Assembly (NCBI GenBank): GCA_045595965.1
Contig: JAZOBN010000016.1
Span: 1 to 42,291, forward strand
DNA length: 42,291 bases
Origin: CAAGNP01 sp045595965
Lineage (GTDB): Bacteria; Bacteroidota; Bacteroidia; Bacteroidales; UBA932
Direction: 5' to 3'
The notes below the pieces were generated by a model. It was not told where the DNA came from and made no database searches. It saw only the letters and a list, made by a program, of their open reading frames with translations. A program made the translations under genes and the position numbers. Of this stretch, positions 8,752 through 16,376 are shown one piece after another. Position 1 is the first letter of the stretch. Each line of letters opens with the position of its first letter.

Positions 8752-8768
8752 TCTCTTCGGAAGAGATG
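8752..8768 (+). repeat. Right 17-bp inverted repeat of the recombinase segment
   Basis: TCTCTTCGGAAGAGATG is identical to the minus strand at 7700-7684. Here the symmetry is longer: CATCTCTTC, one base, GAAGAGATG (8750-8768), a 9-bp perfect arm on each side. A one-base loop and the lack of a T tail argue against a terminator. Confidence 0.75.
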
Positions 8769-8841
8769 ATAATTTGTGATTCCGTCGGATTTCCCGACTG
8801 TATATCTACGCAAGAGCAATAAATTTGATTTGAATCAATAT

Positions 8842-8877
8842 AAAAAACCCTCTCAGAACTATTTCTGAGAGGGTTTT
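8842..8877 (-). terminator. Terminator of tRNA-Leu, probably bidirectional
   Basis: An 11-bp perfect stem (CCCTCTCAGAA 8848-8858, TTCTGAGAGGG 8863-8873) has a four-base loop. Six T follow on the minus strand and four on the plus strand. It ends the tRNA transcript and would also stop transcription leaving the recombinase segment to the right. Confidence 0.85.
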
Positions 8878-8884
8878 CTTGTTG

Positions 8885-8968
8885 TACCCAGAGCCGGGGT
8901 CGAACCGGCACAGGTGTTACCCCACTGGTGTTTGAGACCAGCGCGTCTACCGATTCCGCCATCTGGGC
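8885..8968 (-). tRNA. tRNA-Leu (CAA)
   Basis: The minus strand folds as a class II tRNA. It has a seven-pair acceptor stem (GCCCAGA with TCTGGGT), a D arm with GGTAGAC, and an anticodon stem CTGGT/ACCAG with loop CTCAAAC, so the anticodon is CAA and it reads UUG. It also has a long variable arm and a T arm with GGTTCGACC. The CCA end is not encoded. It has its own promoter at 8999-9029 and terminator at 8842-8877. Confidence 0.95.
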
Positions 8969-8998
8969 AACTGGCATTGTTGGTAAACATTGCGGATG

Positions 8999-9029
8999 CA
9001 AAGGTATTAAAAAAATACTAAATTCAAAA
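8999..9029 (-). promoter_or_regulatory. Promoter of tRNA-Leu
   Basis: On the minus strand TTTTG (9029-9025) is followed after 18 bases by TACCTTTG (9006-8999), an excellent match to the Bacteroidota -33/-7 consensus. It is 31 bases upstream of the tRNA 5' end. Confidence 0.75.
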
Positions 9030-9043
9030 CCTATTATTTTTAC

Positions 9044-9051
9044 TATCTTTG
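9044..9051 (+). promoter_or_regulatory. -7 box of the aro operon
   Basis: TATCTTTG matches TAnnTTTG. It ends only six bases before the ATG at 9058. The mRNA is therefore either almost leaderless or translation begins at the second ATG (9067). No clear -33 element is seen. Confidence 0.5.
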
Positions 9052-9057
9052 TAAAAT

Positions 9058-10029
9058 ATGTCAAAAATGGTTTACATAAGGGATTCTTTTGCCGACCTGT
9101 TCCCCCTTCTGGAAGGAAAAAAAGAGGTCGTAACCCTTATAGATAGTGGTGTAGAGCCAATTTTTGGAAATTGTTTCCCTTATCGGAAAATTATTGTCAA
9201 CACTTCCGAACAAAATAAATCTTTTACCCTTGTTCAGGAAATTTGTGAAAAATTGCTTGAAATGGAGGTGAACAGAGGGGGATTTCTCCTTTGTGTGGGG
9301 GGTGGAATCCTGACAGATGTGGGTGGTTTTGTCGCCTCGATATATAAAAGGGGGATAAAATGCGGTTATGTATCGACCACTTTACTTGCCCAGGTGGATG
9401 CATCAATTGGGGGGAAGACCGGGATAAATCTTGCCGGCTATAAAAATGCAGTGGGTACATTCAGTATGCCGGAGTTTACCTATATAAATACAGAGCTTTT
9501 GAAAAGCCTCCCCGAGAGGGAATATAAGGCTGGGCTGGCAGAGTTGTATAAGACCCTTGCTTTGAGGGATAGGGAGATGTTTCTCGGGGGAGAGGATATT
9601 CTGAAGATGATTGAACGCTCTGTGGAGATAAAAAATGAGGTGGTGAAGGAGGATCCTACAGAGAAAGGGTTGAGAAAGATCCTAAATTTCGGACACACTT
9701 TCGGACATGCTATTGAGAGGTGTGCCTCAAACAAAGTCCTGCATGGAGAGGCTGTTGCTGCAGGAATGGCCATTGCAGCCCGTCTATCCAACCGTCTGGG
9801 GTATCTGTCGAAAGATGAGATGGAGTTGTTTATCAATAAGTTATGTGCCCTGGGTTTTGAGGTTGAAGCACACTATTCCCCCAAGGATATAATGGAGGCT
9901 ATAAAAAATGACAAAAAAAGGGTAGATAACGGGGTAGATTTTGTATTTTTACATCAAATTGGTGAACCTTGCATCGATACAATAAGTGTCAGCGATTTGG
10001 AAAGGGAGGTTGAGCATGTTTTGTATTAG
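9058..10029 (+). CDS. aroB: 3-dehydroquinate synthase
   Basis: This cytoplasmic enzyme turns DAHP into 3-dehydroquinate, the second step of the shikimate pathway, using NAD and a divalent metal. The NAD-binding motif GGGILTDVGGFVAS and the family signature DASIGGKTGINLAGYKN are present. The expected metal ligands lie in GLAELYKT, NFGHTFGHAIE and LHGEAVAAGM. At 323 residues it is somewhat short for the family. ATG 9067 (MVYIRDS) is an alternative start because the -7 box lies so close to 9058. Its last codons overlap the start of the next gene by 14 bases, which points to translational coupling. It heads the operon aroB, aroD-aroA, aroC, serine hydrolase. Confidence 0.95.
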   Translation: MSKMVYIRDSFADLFPLLEGKKEVVTLIDSGVEPIFGNCFPYRKIIVNTSEQNKSFTLVQEICEKLLEMEVNRGGFLLCVGGGILTDVGGFVASIYKRGIKCGYVSTTLLAQVDASIGGKTGINLAGYKNAVGTFSMPEFTYINTELLKSLPEREYKAGLAELYKTLALRDREMFLGGEDILKMIERSVEIKNEVVKEDPTEKGLRKILNFGHTFGHAIERCASNKVLHGEAVAAGMAIAARLSNRLGYLSKDEMELFINKLCALGFEVEAHYSPKDIMEAIKNDKKRVDNGVDFVFLHQIGEPCIDTISVSDLEREVEHVLY

Positions 10030-11998
10030 TATCACAGATTATAGCTTTGATGACTGTCTTAAGACCCTTAAGAAGTGTGAAAAGCTCCAGAAAAAGTATC
10101 CCGACATCATTGCCGAGGTGCGTCTTGATTTGTGCAATCTTACCGAGATGGAGGTCAGGAAACTCTATATGAGTTCGTCTATCCCCCTGATGACAATATG
10201 CAGAAAAAGGACCAAAGAACAATGTGAGGCGGCTATCCAGTCTGGTGCAGCCTATGTTGATATAGATATCCTCTCTTCCGAATCATTCTTTAACGAAATA
10301 ACACCTCTCCTCAAGAAGAGAAAACTGAAGAGACTCCTTTCTTATCATAATTATACCGGAACACCCACCATTGAAGAGTTGGTAGAGGTAGCAAAAAGGG
10401 GGGTGAAAAGGGGGGCAGATGTGATTAAAATAGTCACCACTGCAAATAACCTTGAGGAGGCTGACAGGGTCCTCTCCCTCTATGAATATCACCGCAAGGG
10501 GGCATTTGGGAAGAATGTGAAACTGATTGCCTTCTCAATGGGGTATATCGGCCGTTATACCAGAGTGGAAGCGTTGAATCTGGGGGCACCGTTCATGTTT
10601 TGCTCCCTGTCATCAAAAGATAAATACAATATAGGACAGTTCTCTTACCAGCAGATGGAGAAGTTTGCAATAGGGAAGATGTTGCAAGGGGAATTTACCG
10701 TCCCTGTATCCAAGAGTGTGGCTCAAAGGGTTATCGTTGCAGCTTCTCTTGCAAAGGGGGAGAGTGAGTTTTTCAATTTCAGCAGATGTGATGATATTGA
10801 TAATGCCTTAGGAGTTGCAAAACAGGTGGGCGCAGAGGTGGATGTTCTGGGTGATACCGTTTCAATCAATGGAAAAGGGTTCAGGGCATTTACTAAAAAG
10901 TCTGAGCAAATTGCCCCCAATCTTATCTCTGCAATTGTCCTTCCGAGCACTTTGTCTCTATATGTCGGGGAGTCGGGTCTTTTATCTCGCCTATGTATCC
11001 CCATTGCAGCACAACTCGGTGAGGGGGTTTCAATTACCGGTGGTGGGACATTGTTGGCCCGAGAGATGTATGGGTGCAAGGAGAGTCTTGAGGAGTTTGG
11101 TGCCAAATGTATCCTCTCTGCTGAAAATACACTTCCGGCAATAGTGAGCGGCCCCCTCTCCGGAGGGAAAGTTACCATTTCGGGTAAAAAAGGTTCACAA
11201 CTCATTTCGGGATTGTTGATGGCACTCCCATTGAGTAAGAAGAACAGCCAATTGAGAGTTACCAATGCTACAAGTCTCCCATATATCAAACTGACTCTCG
11301 ATGTCATTTCGCAGTTTGGAATAGAGATCTCTTATCAGATTGACGGAAAGGATATCGTGTTCGATATACCGGGAAAACAATCATACAAGCCTGCAACATT
11401 GAAGATGGAGGGGGACTGGAGTTCTGCTTCAAATTTCATTGTGGCAGGGGCATTGTTTGGAGATGTACTGATCAAAGGGTTGAGGATGGATAGTTGTCAG
11501 GCAGACAGGGCAATAGTCGATATTGTCCGAGGATGTGGCGGTTATGTTGAGGAGGAAGATGGTGGTTTGAGGGTAAAAAGATCCCATTTGAAGGCCTTTG
11601 AGTATGATGCAACAAATTCTCCGGACCTTTTCCCTGTGCTGGCTGTGCTGGCGGCATATTGCGAGGGGGAGAGTGCTATCCACGGAGTTGAAAGACTCAG
11701 GAACAAGGAGAGTGACAGGAAAGAAGCCATTCTTCAGAATTTCAAGAAAATGGGGGTTAATATAGAGGTGGAAGATGGGACAATGTACATCGAAGGTATC
11801 TCCCCTGCAAGAAGGTATGTGGAGGGGAAAATGTTGGCAAAAGGGAATTACCAGTCGTTCTTTGACCACCGTATTGCAATGGCGGTGATGATTGCCTCCC
11901 TTGGTTCTACAGAGAAGATGACTTTGGACAATACAGAGTGTATAAACAAATCTTTCCCTCAGTTCAGTCAGATATTGAAAACCTTAAAGAACGGGTGA
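10016..11998 (+). CDS. aroD-aroA: Bifunctional 3-dehydroquinate dehydratase (type I) / EPSP synthase fusion
   Basis: One 660-residue protein joins two shikimate enzymes. Residues 1 to about 220 are a type I dehydroquinase: LLSYHNYTGTP carries the catalytic His and ADVIKIVTTAN the Schiff-base Lys. The usual catalytic Glu region reads VDIDIL, so Asp appears to stand in for Glu. From about 225 onward it is EPSP synthase, with PVSKSVAQR, RNKESDRKEAI and FFDHRIAMAV. The substrate loop reads GESGLLSRL rather than the common GNAGTAMR. I chose ATG 10016, inside the aroB end, because AAGGGAGGT lies just upstream; a frame start at 9986 would be less natural. Together with AroB and AroC it covers much of the pathway; a shikimate dehydrogenase and kinase are not in the window. 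Confidence 0.92.
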   Translation: MFCISITDYSFDDCLKTLKKCEKLQKKYPDIIAEVRLDLCNLTEMEVRKLYMSSSIPLMTICRKRTKEQCEAAIQSGAAYVDIDILSSESFFNEITPLLKKRKLKRLLSYHNYTGTPTIEELVEVAKRGVKRGADVIKIVTTANNLEEADRVLSLYEYHRKGAFGKNVKLIAFSMGYIGRYTRVEALNLGAPFMFCSLSSKDKYNIGQFSYQQMEKFAIGKMLQGEFTVPVSKSVAQRVIVAASLAKGESEFFNFSRCDDIDNALGVAKQVGAEVDVLGDTVSINGKGFRAFTKKSEQIAPNLISAIVLPSTLSLYVGESGLLSRLCIPIAAQLGEGVSITGGGTLLAREMYGCKESLEEFGAKCILSAENTLPAIVSGPLSGGKVTISGKKGSQLISGLLMALPLSKKNSQLRVTNATSLPYIKLTLDVISQFGIEISYQIDGKDIVFDIPGKQSYKPATLKMEGDWSSASNFIVAGALFGDVLIKGLRMDSCQADRAIVDIVRGCGGYVEEEDGGLRVKRSHLKAFEYDATNSPDLFPVLAVLAAYCEGESAIHGVERLRNKESDRKEAILQNFKKMGVNIEVEDGTMYIEGISPARRYVEGKMLAKGNYQSFFDHRIAMAVMIASLGSTEKMTLDNTECINKSFPQFSQILKTLKNG

Positions 11999-11999
11999 T

Positions 12000-12989
12000 A
12001 TGAACTCTTTCGGAGATAATTTCAGAATCGCAATTTTCGGGGAGTCTCATGCCCCTGCAACAGGTATTGTGCTGGATGGTGTTCCAGCTGGCATTGAGTT
12101 GTCCCAAAACGATTTTACTGCGGACATCCTCAGGAGAAAAAGTGGTTCTTTGGGGACTACCCCACGCATCGAAGATGATATTCCGGAGATCTTGAGTGGG
12201 GTCGCTGACGGTTGTACAACAGGTGCTCCATTGACTATAATCTTCAGAAACAATAATATTAAGTCACAAGATTATTCCTCTTTCAGAGAGGTCCCAAGAC
12301 CAGGACATGCAGATTTTGTGGCAAGTATTAAATATAATTTCCACAACGATATAAGGGGTGGCGGCCATTTTTCGGGACGCCTTACATTGCCTTTGGTAGC
12401 TGCAGGTGTGGTGGCCAAAAAGGTTATTGACCCCATCTCAATCTCTGCCCGTCTGATACAGGCAGGGGGGATAAATCTTGATTGTCCACCTATGGAAGAT
12501 AGCCGTTTTGTCGCCCTTTTGAAGAATACTATCGGGGAGGGTGACTCTTTGGGTGGAGTGGTGGAATGCAGATGCACCAATGTTCCTATTGCACTTGGAG
12601 AGCCTTTCTTCAACTCTGTGGAGTCGATGATTTCCCACGCAATGTTCTCTATTCCCGGTGTCAGAGGTGTGGAATTTGGAGATGGATTTGCCGCCGCCGC
12701 GATGAAAGGGTCACAACACAATGATTGCTATATAGACAATGAGGGGAGATGTGCTACCAACGGAGCAGGTGGGGTGAATGGGGGACTTACAAATGGAAAT
12801 GAGGTGATCTTTAGAGTCGCTTTCAAACCGACATCAAGTATCGCCAAGGTGCAGAGGAGCTACAACTTCATCTCTGAACAAGTAGAGGAGATCTCCATAC
12901 CGGGGAGACACGACGCATGCTTTGCCTTGAGGACACCGGTAGTGGTTGAGGCTATGGCTGCAGTTGTTTTTGCAAATTTTATAAAATAA
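12000..12989 (+). CDS. aroC: Chorismate synthase
   Basis: This enzyme makes chorismate from EPSP with reduced FMN as cofactor. Family signatures are clear: GESHAPATGIVLDGVPAGI at the start, RRKSGSLGTTPRIEDD, RPGHADF, RGGGHFSGRLTLPLVAAG, GVEFGDGF and GGVNGGLTNGNEV. At 329 residues it is slightly shorter than many homologues but complete, ending with PGRHDACFALRTPVVVEAMAAVV. It starts one base after the stop of the aroD-aroA fusion. Confidence 0.96.
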   Translation: MNSFGDNFRIAIFGESHAPATGIVLDGVPAGIELSQNDFTADILRRKSGSLGTTPRIEDDIPEILSGVADGCTTGAPLTIIFRNNNIKSQDYSSFREVPRPGHADFVASIKYNFHNDIRGGGHFSGRLTLPLVAAGVVAKKVIDPISISARLIQAGGINLDCPPMEDSRFVALLKNTIGEGDSLGGVVECRCTNVPIALGEPFFNSVESMISHAMFSIPGVRGVEFGDGFAAAAMKGSQHNDCYIDNEGRCATNGAGGVNGGLTNGNEVIFRVAFKPTSSIAKVQRSYNFISEQVEEISIPGRHDACFALRTPVVVEAMAAVVFANFIK

Positions 12990-12996
12990 GATACCT

Positions 12997-14253
12997 ATGA
13001 GAAAATTTTTGTTTTTGATCGTTTCAGCATTGCTGATTGCTGGTTGTTGCTCTGAAGAGGAGACCAAACTCCAGAAAGTGTTCCCCGAAAGTGTCGGAAT
13101 GGATTCAAAAAGATTTGAATTGGCCGATAGCGTAATCAACAAGGCAATTGCCGACAGTGAAATACCAGGTGCTGTCCTTGCAGTCGTAAAAGGGGATAAG
13201 CTGGCGTACCTTAAGGCATACGGCAACAAACAGGTGGTGCCAGATACAATCCCTATGACCGAGGAGACTGTATTTGACCTTGCTTCAGTAAGTAAATGTG
13301 TGGGTACCACCCTTTCAGTATTGCAGTTGGTAGAAAATGGGCAGATCCGCCTTACCGACCCTGTGCAGAGATATATCCCCGGATTCCAGCAATGGACCGA
13401 CCCGGAGACAGGGAAGAAGACATCAATCCGCATTCAGGACCTGTTGTCACACTCTTCAGGAATCATTGCATATATCAATATGAGGTCATACCTTGAGAAA
13501 TATGCACCCGGTACTCCCGATTCTCTTATCAAGCATATTGCTCAGGAACTCCCTTTGAGGTACAAACCAACAACAGGATACACATACAGCTGTCTGAACT
13601 TCATTACCCTTCAAAATGTTCTTCAGAATGTGACAGGACAAACCCTTGCAGATTATGCACAGGAGAATGTTTTCGGAAGGCTTGGCTTGAAACACACAGC
13701 ATATCTTCCCCTTGAGCCACAAGCCCGCGAAAGATCTCTTTCTGCAGTTGTCCCGAATTTCCTTGATCTGGTTGCACCTACAGAGGTACAGGAGAATGGC
13801 TTGCCACTTAATGGCGAAGTTCATGACCCTACTGCAAGAGTTGTAAATCTTGGAAATTCCGGAAATGCCGGAGTCTTCTCAAATGCTGAAAATCTTGCTG
13901 TAATTGCAGCTGCCATCATGAATGGTGGAGAGATCAAGGGTCGCAGAGTATTGAGCCCAATGATGATCGAGACCATGATGGTGAATCCGAAGGAAAACGA
14001 TCCATCAATCGAGCGTAATCTGGGTTGGGATACCTACACCACCGGAGCCGGTACTAAAGGTGATCTTTTCTTGACACAGCCAAATACCTTTGTACATACA
14101 GGCTATACAGGAACATCAATGATGTTTGATATGGATAGAAAATGTGCAATTATCCTCCTTACCAACAGGGTACACCCTACAGACGCTGATGGTGTAGTGG
14201 CAAGAACCCGCGCAGTTGTAGCCAATATAGTCGCATCAAGTATACTTGAATAA
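12997..14253 (+). CDS. Serine hydrolase, beta-lactamase (class C-like) family lipoprotein
   Basis: The 418-residue protein has a lipoprotein signal (LLIAGC, cysteine about residue 17) and the beta-lactamase/penicillin-binding fold (PF00144). Ser97-x-x-Lys100 lies in LASVSKCVG, the second motif is near TYSCLNF, and an HTGYTGTS segment replaces the KTG box. The family includes esterases, D-aminopeptidases and cell-wall carboxypeptidases; the substrate cannot be told here. It begins seven bases after aroC and is followed by a terminator, so it seems part of the aro operon although no metabolic link is obvious. A second, divergent member lies at 39464-40645. Confidence 0.85.
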   Translation: MRKFLFLIVSALLIAGCCSEEETKLQKVFPESVGMDSKRFELADSVINKAIADSEIPGAVLAVVKGDKLAYLKAYGNKQVVPDTIPMTEETVFDLASVSKCVGTTLSVLQLVENGQIRLTDPVQRYIPGFQQWTDPETGKKTSIRIQDLLSHSSGIIAYINMRSYLEKYAPGTPDSLIKHIAQELPLRYKPTTGYTYSCLNFITLQNVLQNVTGQTLADYAQENVFGRLGLKHTAYLPLEPQARERSLSAVVPNFLDLVAPTEVQENGLPLNGEVHDPTARVVNLGNSGNAGVFSNAENLAVIAAAIMNGGEIKGRRVLSPMMIETMMVNPKENDPSIERNLGWDTYTTGAGTKGDLFLTQPNTFVHTGYTGTSMMFDMDRKCAIILLTNRVHPTDADGVVARTRAVVANIVASSILE

Positions 14254-14270
14254 GAGCACTTGATATTGAG

Positions 14271-14320
14271 AAAAAGGGGGCCAACCAAAAGTCGATCGAC
14301 TTTGAAGTTGGTCCCCTCTT
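14271..14320 (+). terminator. Terminator at the end of the aro operon
   Basis: GGGGGCCAAC (14276-14285) pairs with GTTGGTCCCC (14307-14316), with one G-T pair, around an inner 16-base perfect palindrome centred on CGATCG. It sits between convergent genes. There is an A run on the left and a CTCTTGTT tail on the right, so it may work both ways. Confidence 0.75.
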
Positions 14321-14345
14321 GTTAGAATATTTCCGCTGCTAACCG

Positions 14346-15305
14346 CTAAAGATTTGATGTAAGATACCAGGTGTAAGCGATATAACCGATAAACAATACG
14401 GCACCTCCGACTCTGGAGATTTTCCCTCTGAAACCAAAATATACAGTCATTAGGACAGCTGCAAGCATTACTGCATAATCTATGAAGGTGATACCACCTG
14501 TCTTGAGCGGCATAACTTCAGAACCTACACCCAAAATAAGGCAGATGTTGAAGATGTTGGAACCGACAATATTACCCAATGCAAGTTGGGTGTTCTTTTT
14601 GAGTGCTGCTGTAACTGATGCTGCAAGTTCAGGAAGTGATGTGCCGCAAGCAATGAGAGTGATTGAGATAAATGCATCACTTGCACCGAAATTACGGGCA
14701 ATTACGATAGCCTCTTCCACAAAGAAGTGGCACCCTGTGATAAGGACACCAAGACCCCCAACAACCTTCACCAAAGCGAGGCCCAATGAGTCGATCTTTT
14801 CATCTTTTGATTCCTCTGCAGCAGGGGCAGGATTTGCCAATTTGTTCTTTGCATCCCTACGGAATGAGTTCCACATATAGAAGAAGAACATTACAAGAAG
14901 GATTACTCCATCAACTCTGCCGATAACAGCCTCACCACCAGTGAAGAAGTTGAATACAAGAACAATAAGGAGAATAGAAGCTATTACGCAGAGAGGAATC
15001 TCAAATTTGAGGTTGTTCTTATCCACAGGGATAGGAAAAAATATTGCAGTCAGACCAAGGATGGCAAGGACATTAAAAATGTTGGAGCCGACAACATTTC
15101 CAATAGCTACTTCGGCATTACCCTGGATAGCCCCTATGGTGCTTACAACAAATTCTGGAAGAGATGTTCCGATACCGACAATGGCAGCACCAATAACAAA
15201 GTCGGATACTTTATAACGTTTAGCGATAGCTACAGATCCGTTTACAAGGTAATCTGCGCCCAAAACAATTCCCACAAGGGAAACAATAAGAATGATATAT
15301 TCCAT
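14346..15305 (-). CDS. Calcium/sodium antiporter of the CaCA family (YrbG-like)
   Basis: This inner-membrane protein of 319 residues has about ten hydrophobic segments. It carries the two inverted alpha repeats of the family: GIGTSLPEFVVS with GNVVGSNIFN in the first half, and ACGTSLPELAAS with GNIVGSNIFN in the second. The acidic residues in the two TSLPE motifs are the expected cation ligands. The short cytoplasmic loop between halves is rich in Ala and Glu. It probably exports Ca2+ in exchange for Na+ or H+, as inferred from the family. It lies downstream of queH and a small secreted-protein gene on the same strand, with about 70 bases between. Confidence 0.92.
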   Translation of the reverse strand: MEYIILIVSLVGIVLGADYLVNGSVAIAKRYKVSDFVIGAAIVGIGTSLPEFVVSTIGAIQGNAEVAIGNVVGSNIFNVLAILGLTAIFFPIPVDKNNLKFEIPLCVIASILLIVLVFNFFTGGEAVIGRVDGVILLVMFFFYMWNSFRRDAKNKLANPAPAAEESKDEKIDSLGLALVKVVGGLGVLITGCHFFVEEAIVIARNFGASDAFISITLIACGTSLPELAASVTAALKKNTQLALGNIVGSNIFNICLILGVGSEVMPLKTGGITFIDYAVMLAAVLMTVYFGFRGKISRVGGAVLFIGYIAYTWYLTSNL

Positions 15306-15377
15306 AAAAATCTTTTTAAGTGTTTGATAATCAGTAAATAATGCTTATAAAAGCGAAAAAAGAGATTTATGGATGGA

Positions 15378-15791
15378 TTAAATCACGAATTTGCGTAGTC
15401 TGATAAAATGGTGATATGAAGATTTGATTCCGGAAGGGAACAATGTGAGGTCCTCACAAAAATGGTCCATCATCAATGGTTTGGGAATCTTACCATCTCC
15501 GCGATGTGTAAACAACTGGTACTTGACCCGCCTTTGTGATGAGCAGTTGTCGGCATTGCGTGCGGAGGAGAATCCTCTGAGATTTATATTTGATATTGTC
15601 CCGACCGGTTCGTAAGGGGTCAGATCTGTCTGGGTATCTTGCGATATGACACATTCAACACCGTGTGTTGTAGTGGTAGAATGTGCCCCATCCATCTCTT
15701 GTATAAGGGAAAGGGCACATAATATTATGGCGATGTAAATGAGTCCTCTGTTTTTCACGCCGCAAATGTAGCGTTTTATTTTATTTTTCAA
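15378..15791 (-). CDS. Small secreted protein of unknown function
   Basis: The 137-residue product has one hydrophobic stretch near the start (GLIYIAIILCALSL), which reads as a signal peptide or N-terminal anchor. The rest is polar, with two cysteines close together (DNCSSQRR... and HFCEDL) and a basic end (RLRKFVI). I do not recognise a domain. The ATG at 15791 overlaps the end of queH by 11 bases; a GTG at 15758 giving VKNRGLIYI would avoid most of the basic leader and is possible. Coding is supported by the signal-like start and by position within a minus-strand gene run, but not by a known family. Confidence 0.5.
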   Translation of the reverse strand: MKNKIKRYICGVKNRGLIYIAIILCALSLIQEMDGAHSTTTTHGVECVISQDTQTDLTPYEPVGTISNINLRGFSSARNADNCSSQRRVKYQLFTHRGDGKIPKPLMMDHFCEDLTLFPSGIKSSYHHFIRLRKFVI

Positions 15792-16347
15792 TGTGTTTCA
15801 TGGAGTATTCGCACCCGCAATACTGCTGGTTGTAGAATTGTTTGGCCAATTCATTTCTCCTCTCATAGAGTCCCCCTTTTCTCCAGTTTTTGTCCCAGAA
15901 TCTGCTTCCCGGGAATATCTGTTCTGCGTATCGGCCAGCCTCATTGATCTGGTTTATATCTTTCCATCGGGAAGAGGCGAGGGTGGTGGTAAAGAGGTCA
16001 AAGCCATTTGCTGCTGCATACTCTGCAGTGACACACAGACGGTGTTTGAAACATTCGAGGCACCTTTTTCCCCTCTCAGGCTCCATCTCAAGAGTAGCAA
16101 TATCCTTTTTCCATCTTGTGTGCTGTACATCCCATTCCAGAGAATCTTTGTCGACAACAGCGATTCCGAGAGAGTCTGCATATCTTACAATCTCCCCCTT
16201 TCTTTTCAGATACTCCTCTTTAGGGAAGATGTTGGGGTTGTAGAAGAGTATGGTAGTGGTATAGTTATTGTTTGTCAACCATTCAAGAATGGCTGCCGAA
16301 CATGGTGCGCAGCAGGAGTGTAACAGGATCTTTTCCATATTGCACAA
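15781..16347 (-). CDS. queH: Epoxyqueuosine reductase QueH
   Basis: The 188-residue protein matches QueH (formerly DUF208). This enzyme carries out the last step of queuosine tRNA modification, reducing epoxyqueuosine, and replaces QueG in many bacteria. The cysteines that bind its iron-sulfur cluster and metal are visible: LLHSCCAPCSAA at the start, GKRCLECFKHRL in the middle and YCGCEYS near the end. TTTLASSRWKD is also typical. ATG 16338 (MEKILLHSCC) is as likely a start as 16347. It is divergent from the patatin gene. Confidence 0.93.
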   Translation of the reverse strand: MCNMEKILLHSCCAPCSAAILEWLTNNNYTTTILFYNPNIFPKEEYLKRKGEIVRYADSLGIAVVDKDSLEWDVQHTRWKKDIATLEMEPERGKRCLECFKHRLCVTAEYAAANGFDLFTTTLASSRWKDINQINEAGRYAEQIFPGSRFWDKNWRKGGLYERRNELAKQFYNQQYCGCEYSMKHIEK

Positions 16348-16376
16348 AATTAAATAGAAAATTAAAATTGAGAAAA

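Larger units (their letters stand above)
7684..8768. other. Candidate invertible segment carrying its own recombinase
   Basis: Two perfect 17-bp inverted copies (7684-7700 and 8752-8768) enclose 1,051 bases that contain a complete tyrosine recombinase gene. Just inside each end lies an outward-facing TAnnTTTG box (minus strand 7714-7707 and plus strand 8729-8736). The left end faces the fimbrial operon; the right end faces a terminator and the tRNA. Inversion would exchange the two ends. Because each site is nearly symmetric, excision as a circle cannot be ruled out: as direct repeats the sites match at 16 of 17 positions. The structure is seen; activity is inferred. Confidence 0.6.

Noticed and set aside
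7684..8968. Reading the recombinase segment as a phage or integrative element using tRNA-Leu as attachment site
   Set aside because: The 17-bp repeats do not match any part of the tRNA, the tRNA is intact and lies outside the repeats, and the segment holds no other phage or transfer gene. Kept only as a weaker alternative.
8726..9064. 112-codon open frame on the minus strand
   Set aside because: It runs across the tRNA-Leu gene, its terminator and the right inverted repeat, so it cannot be a normal gene.
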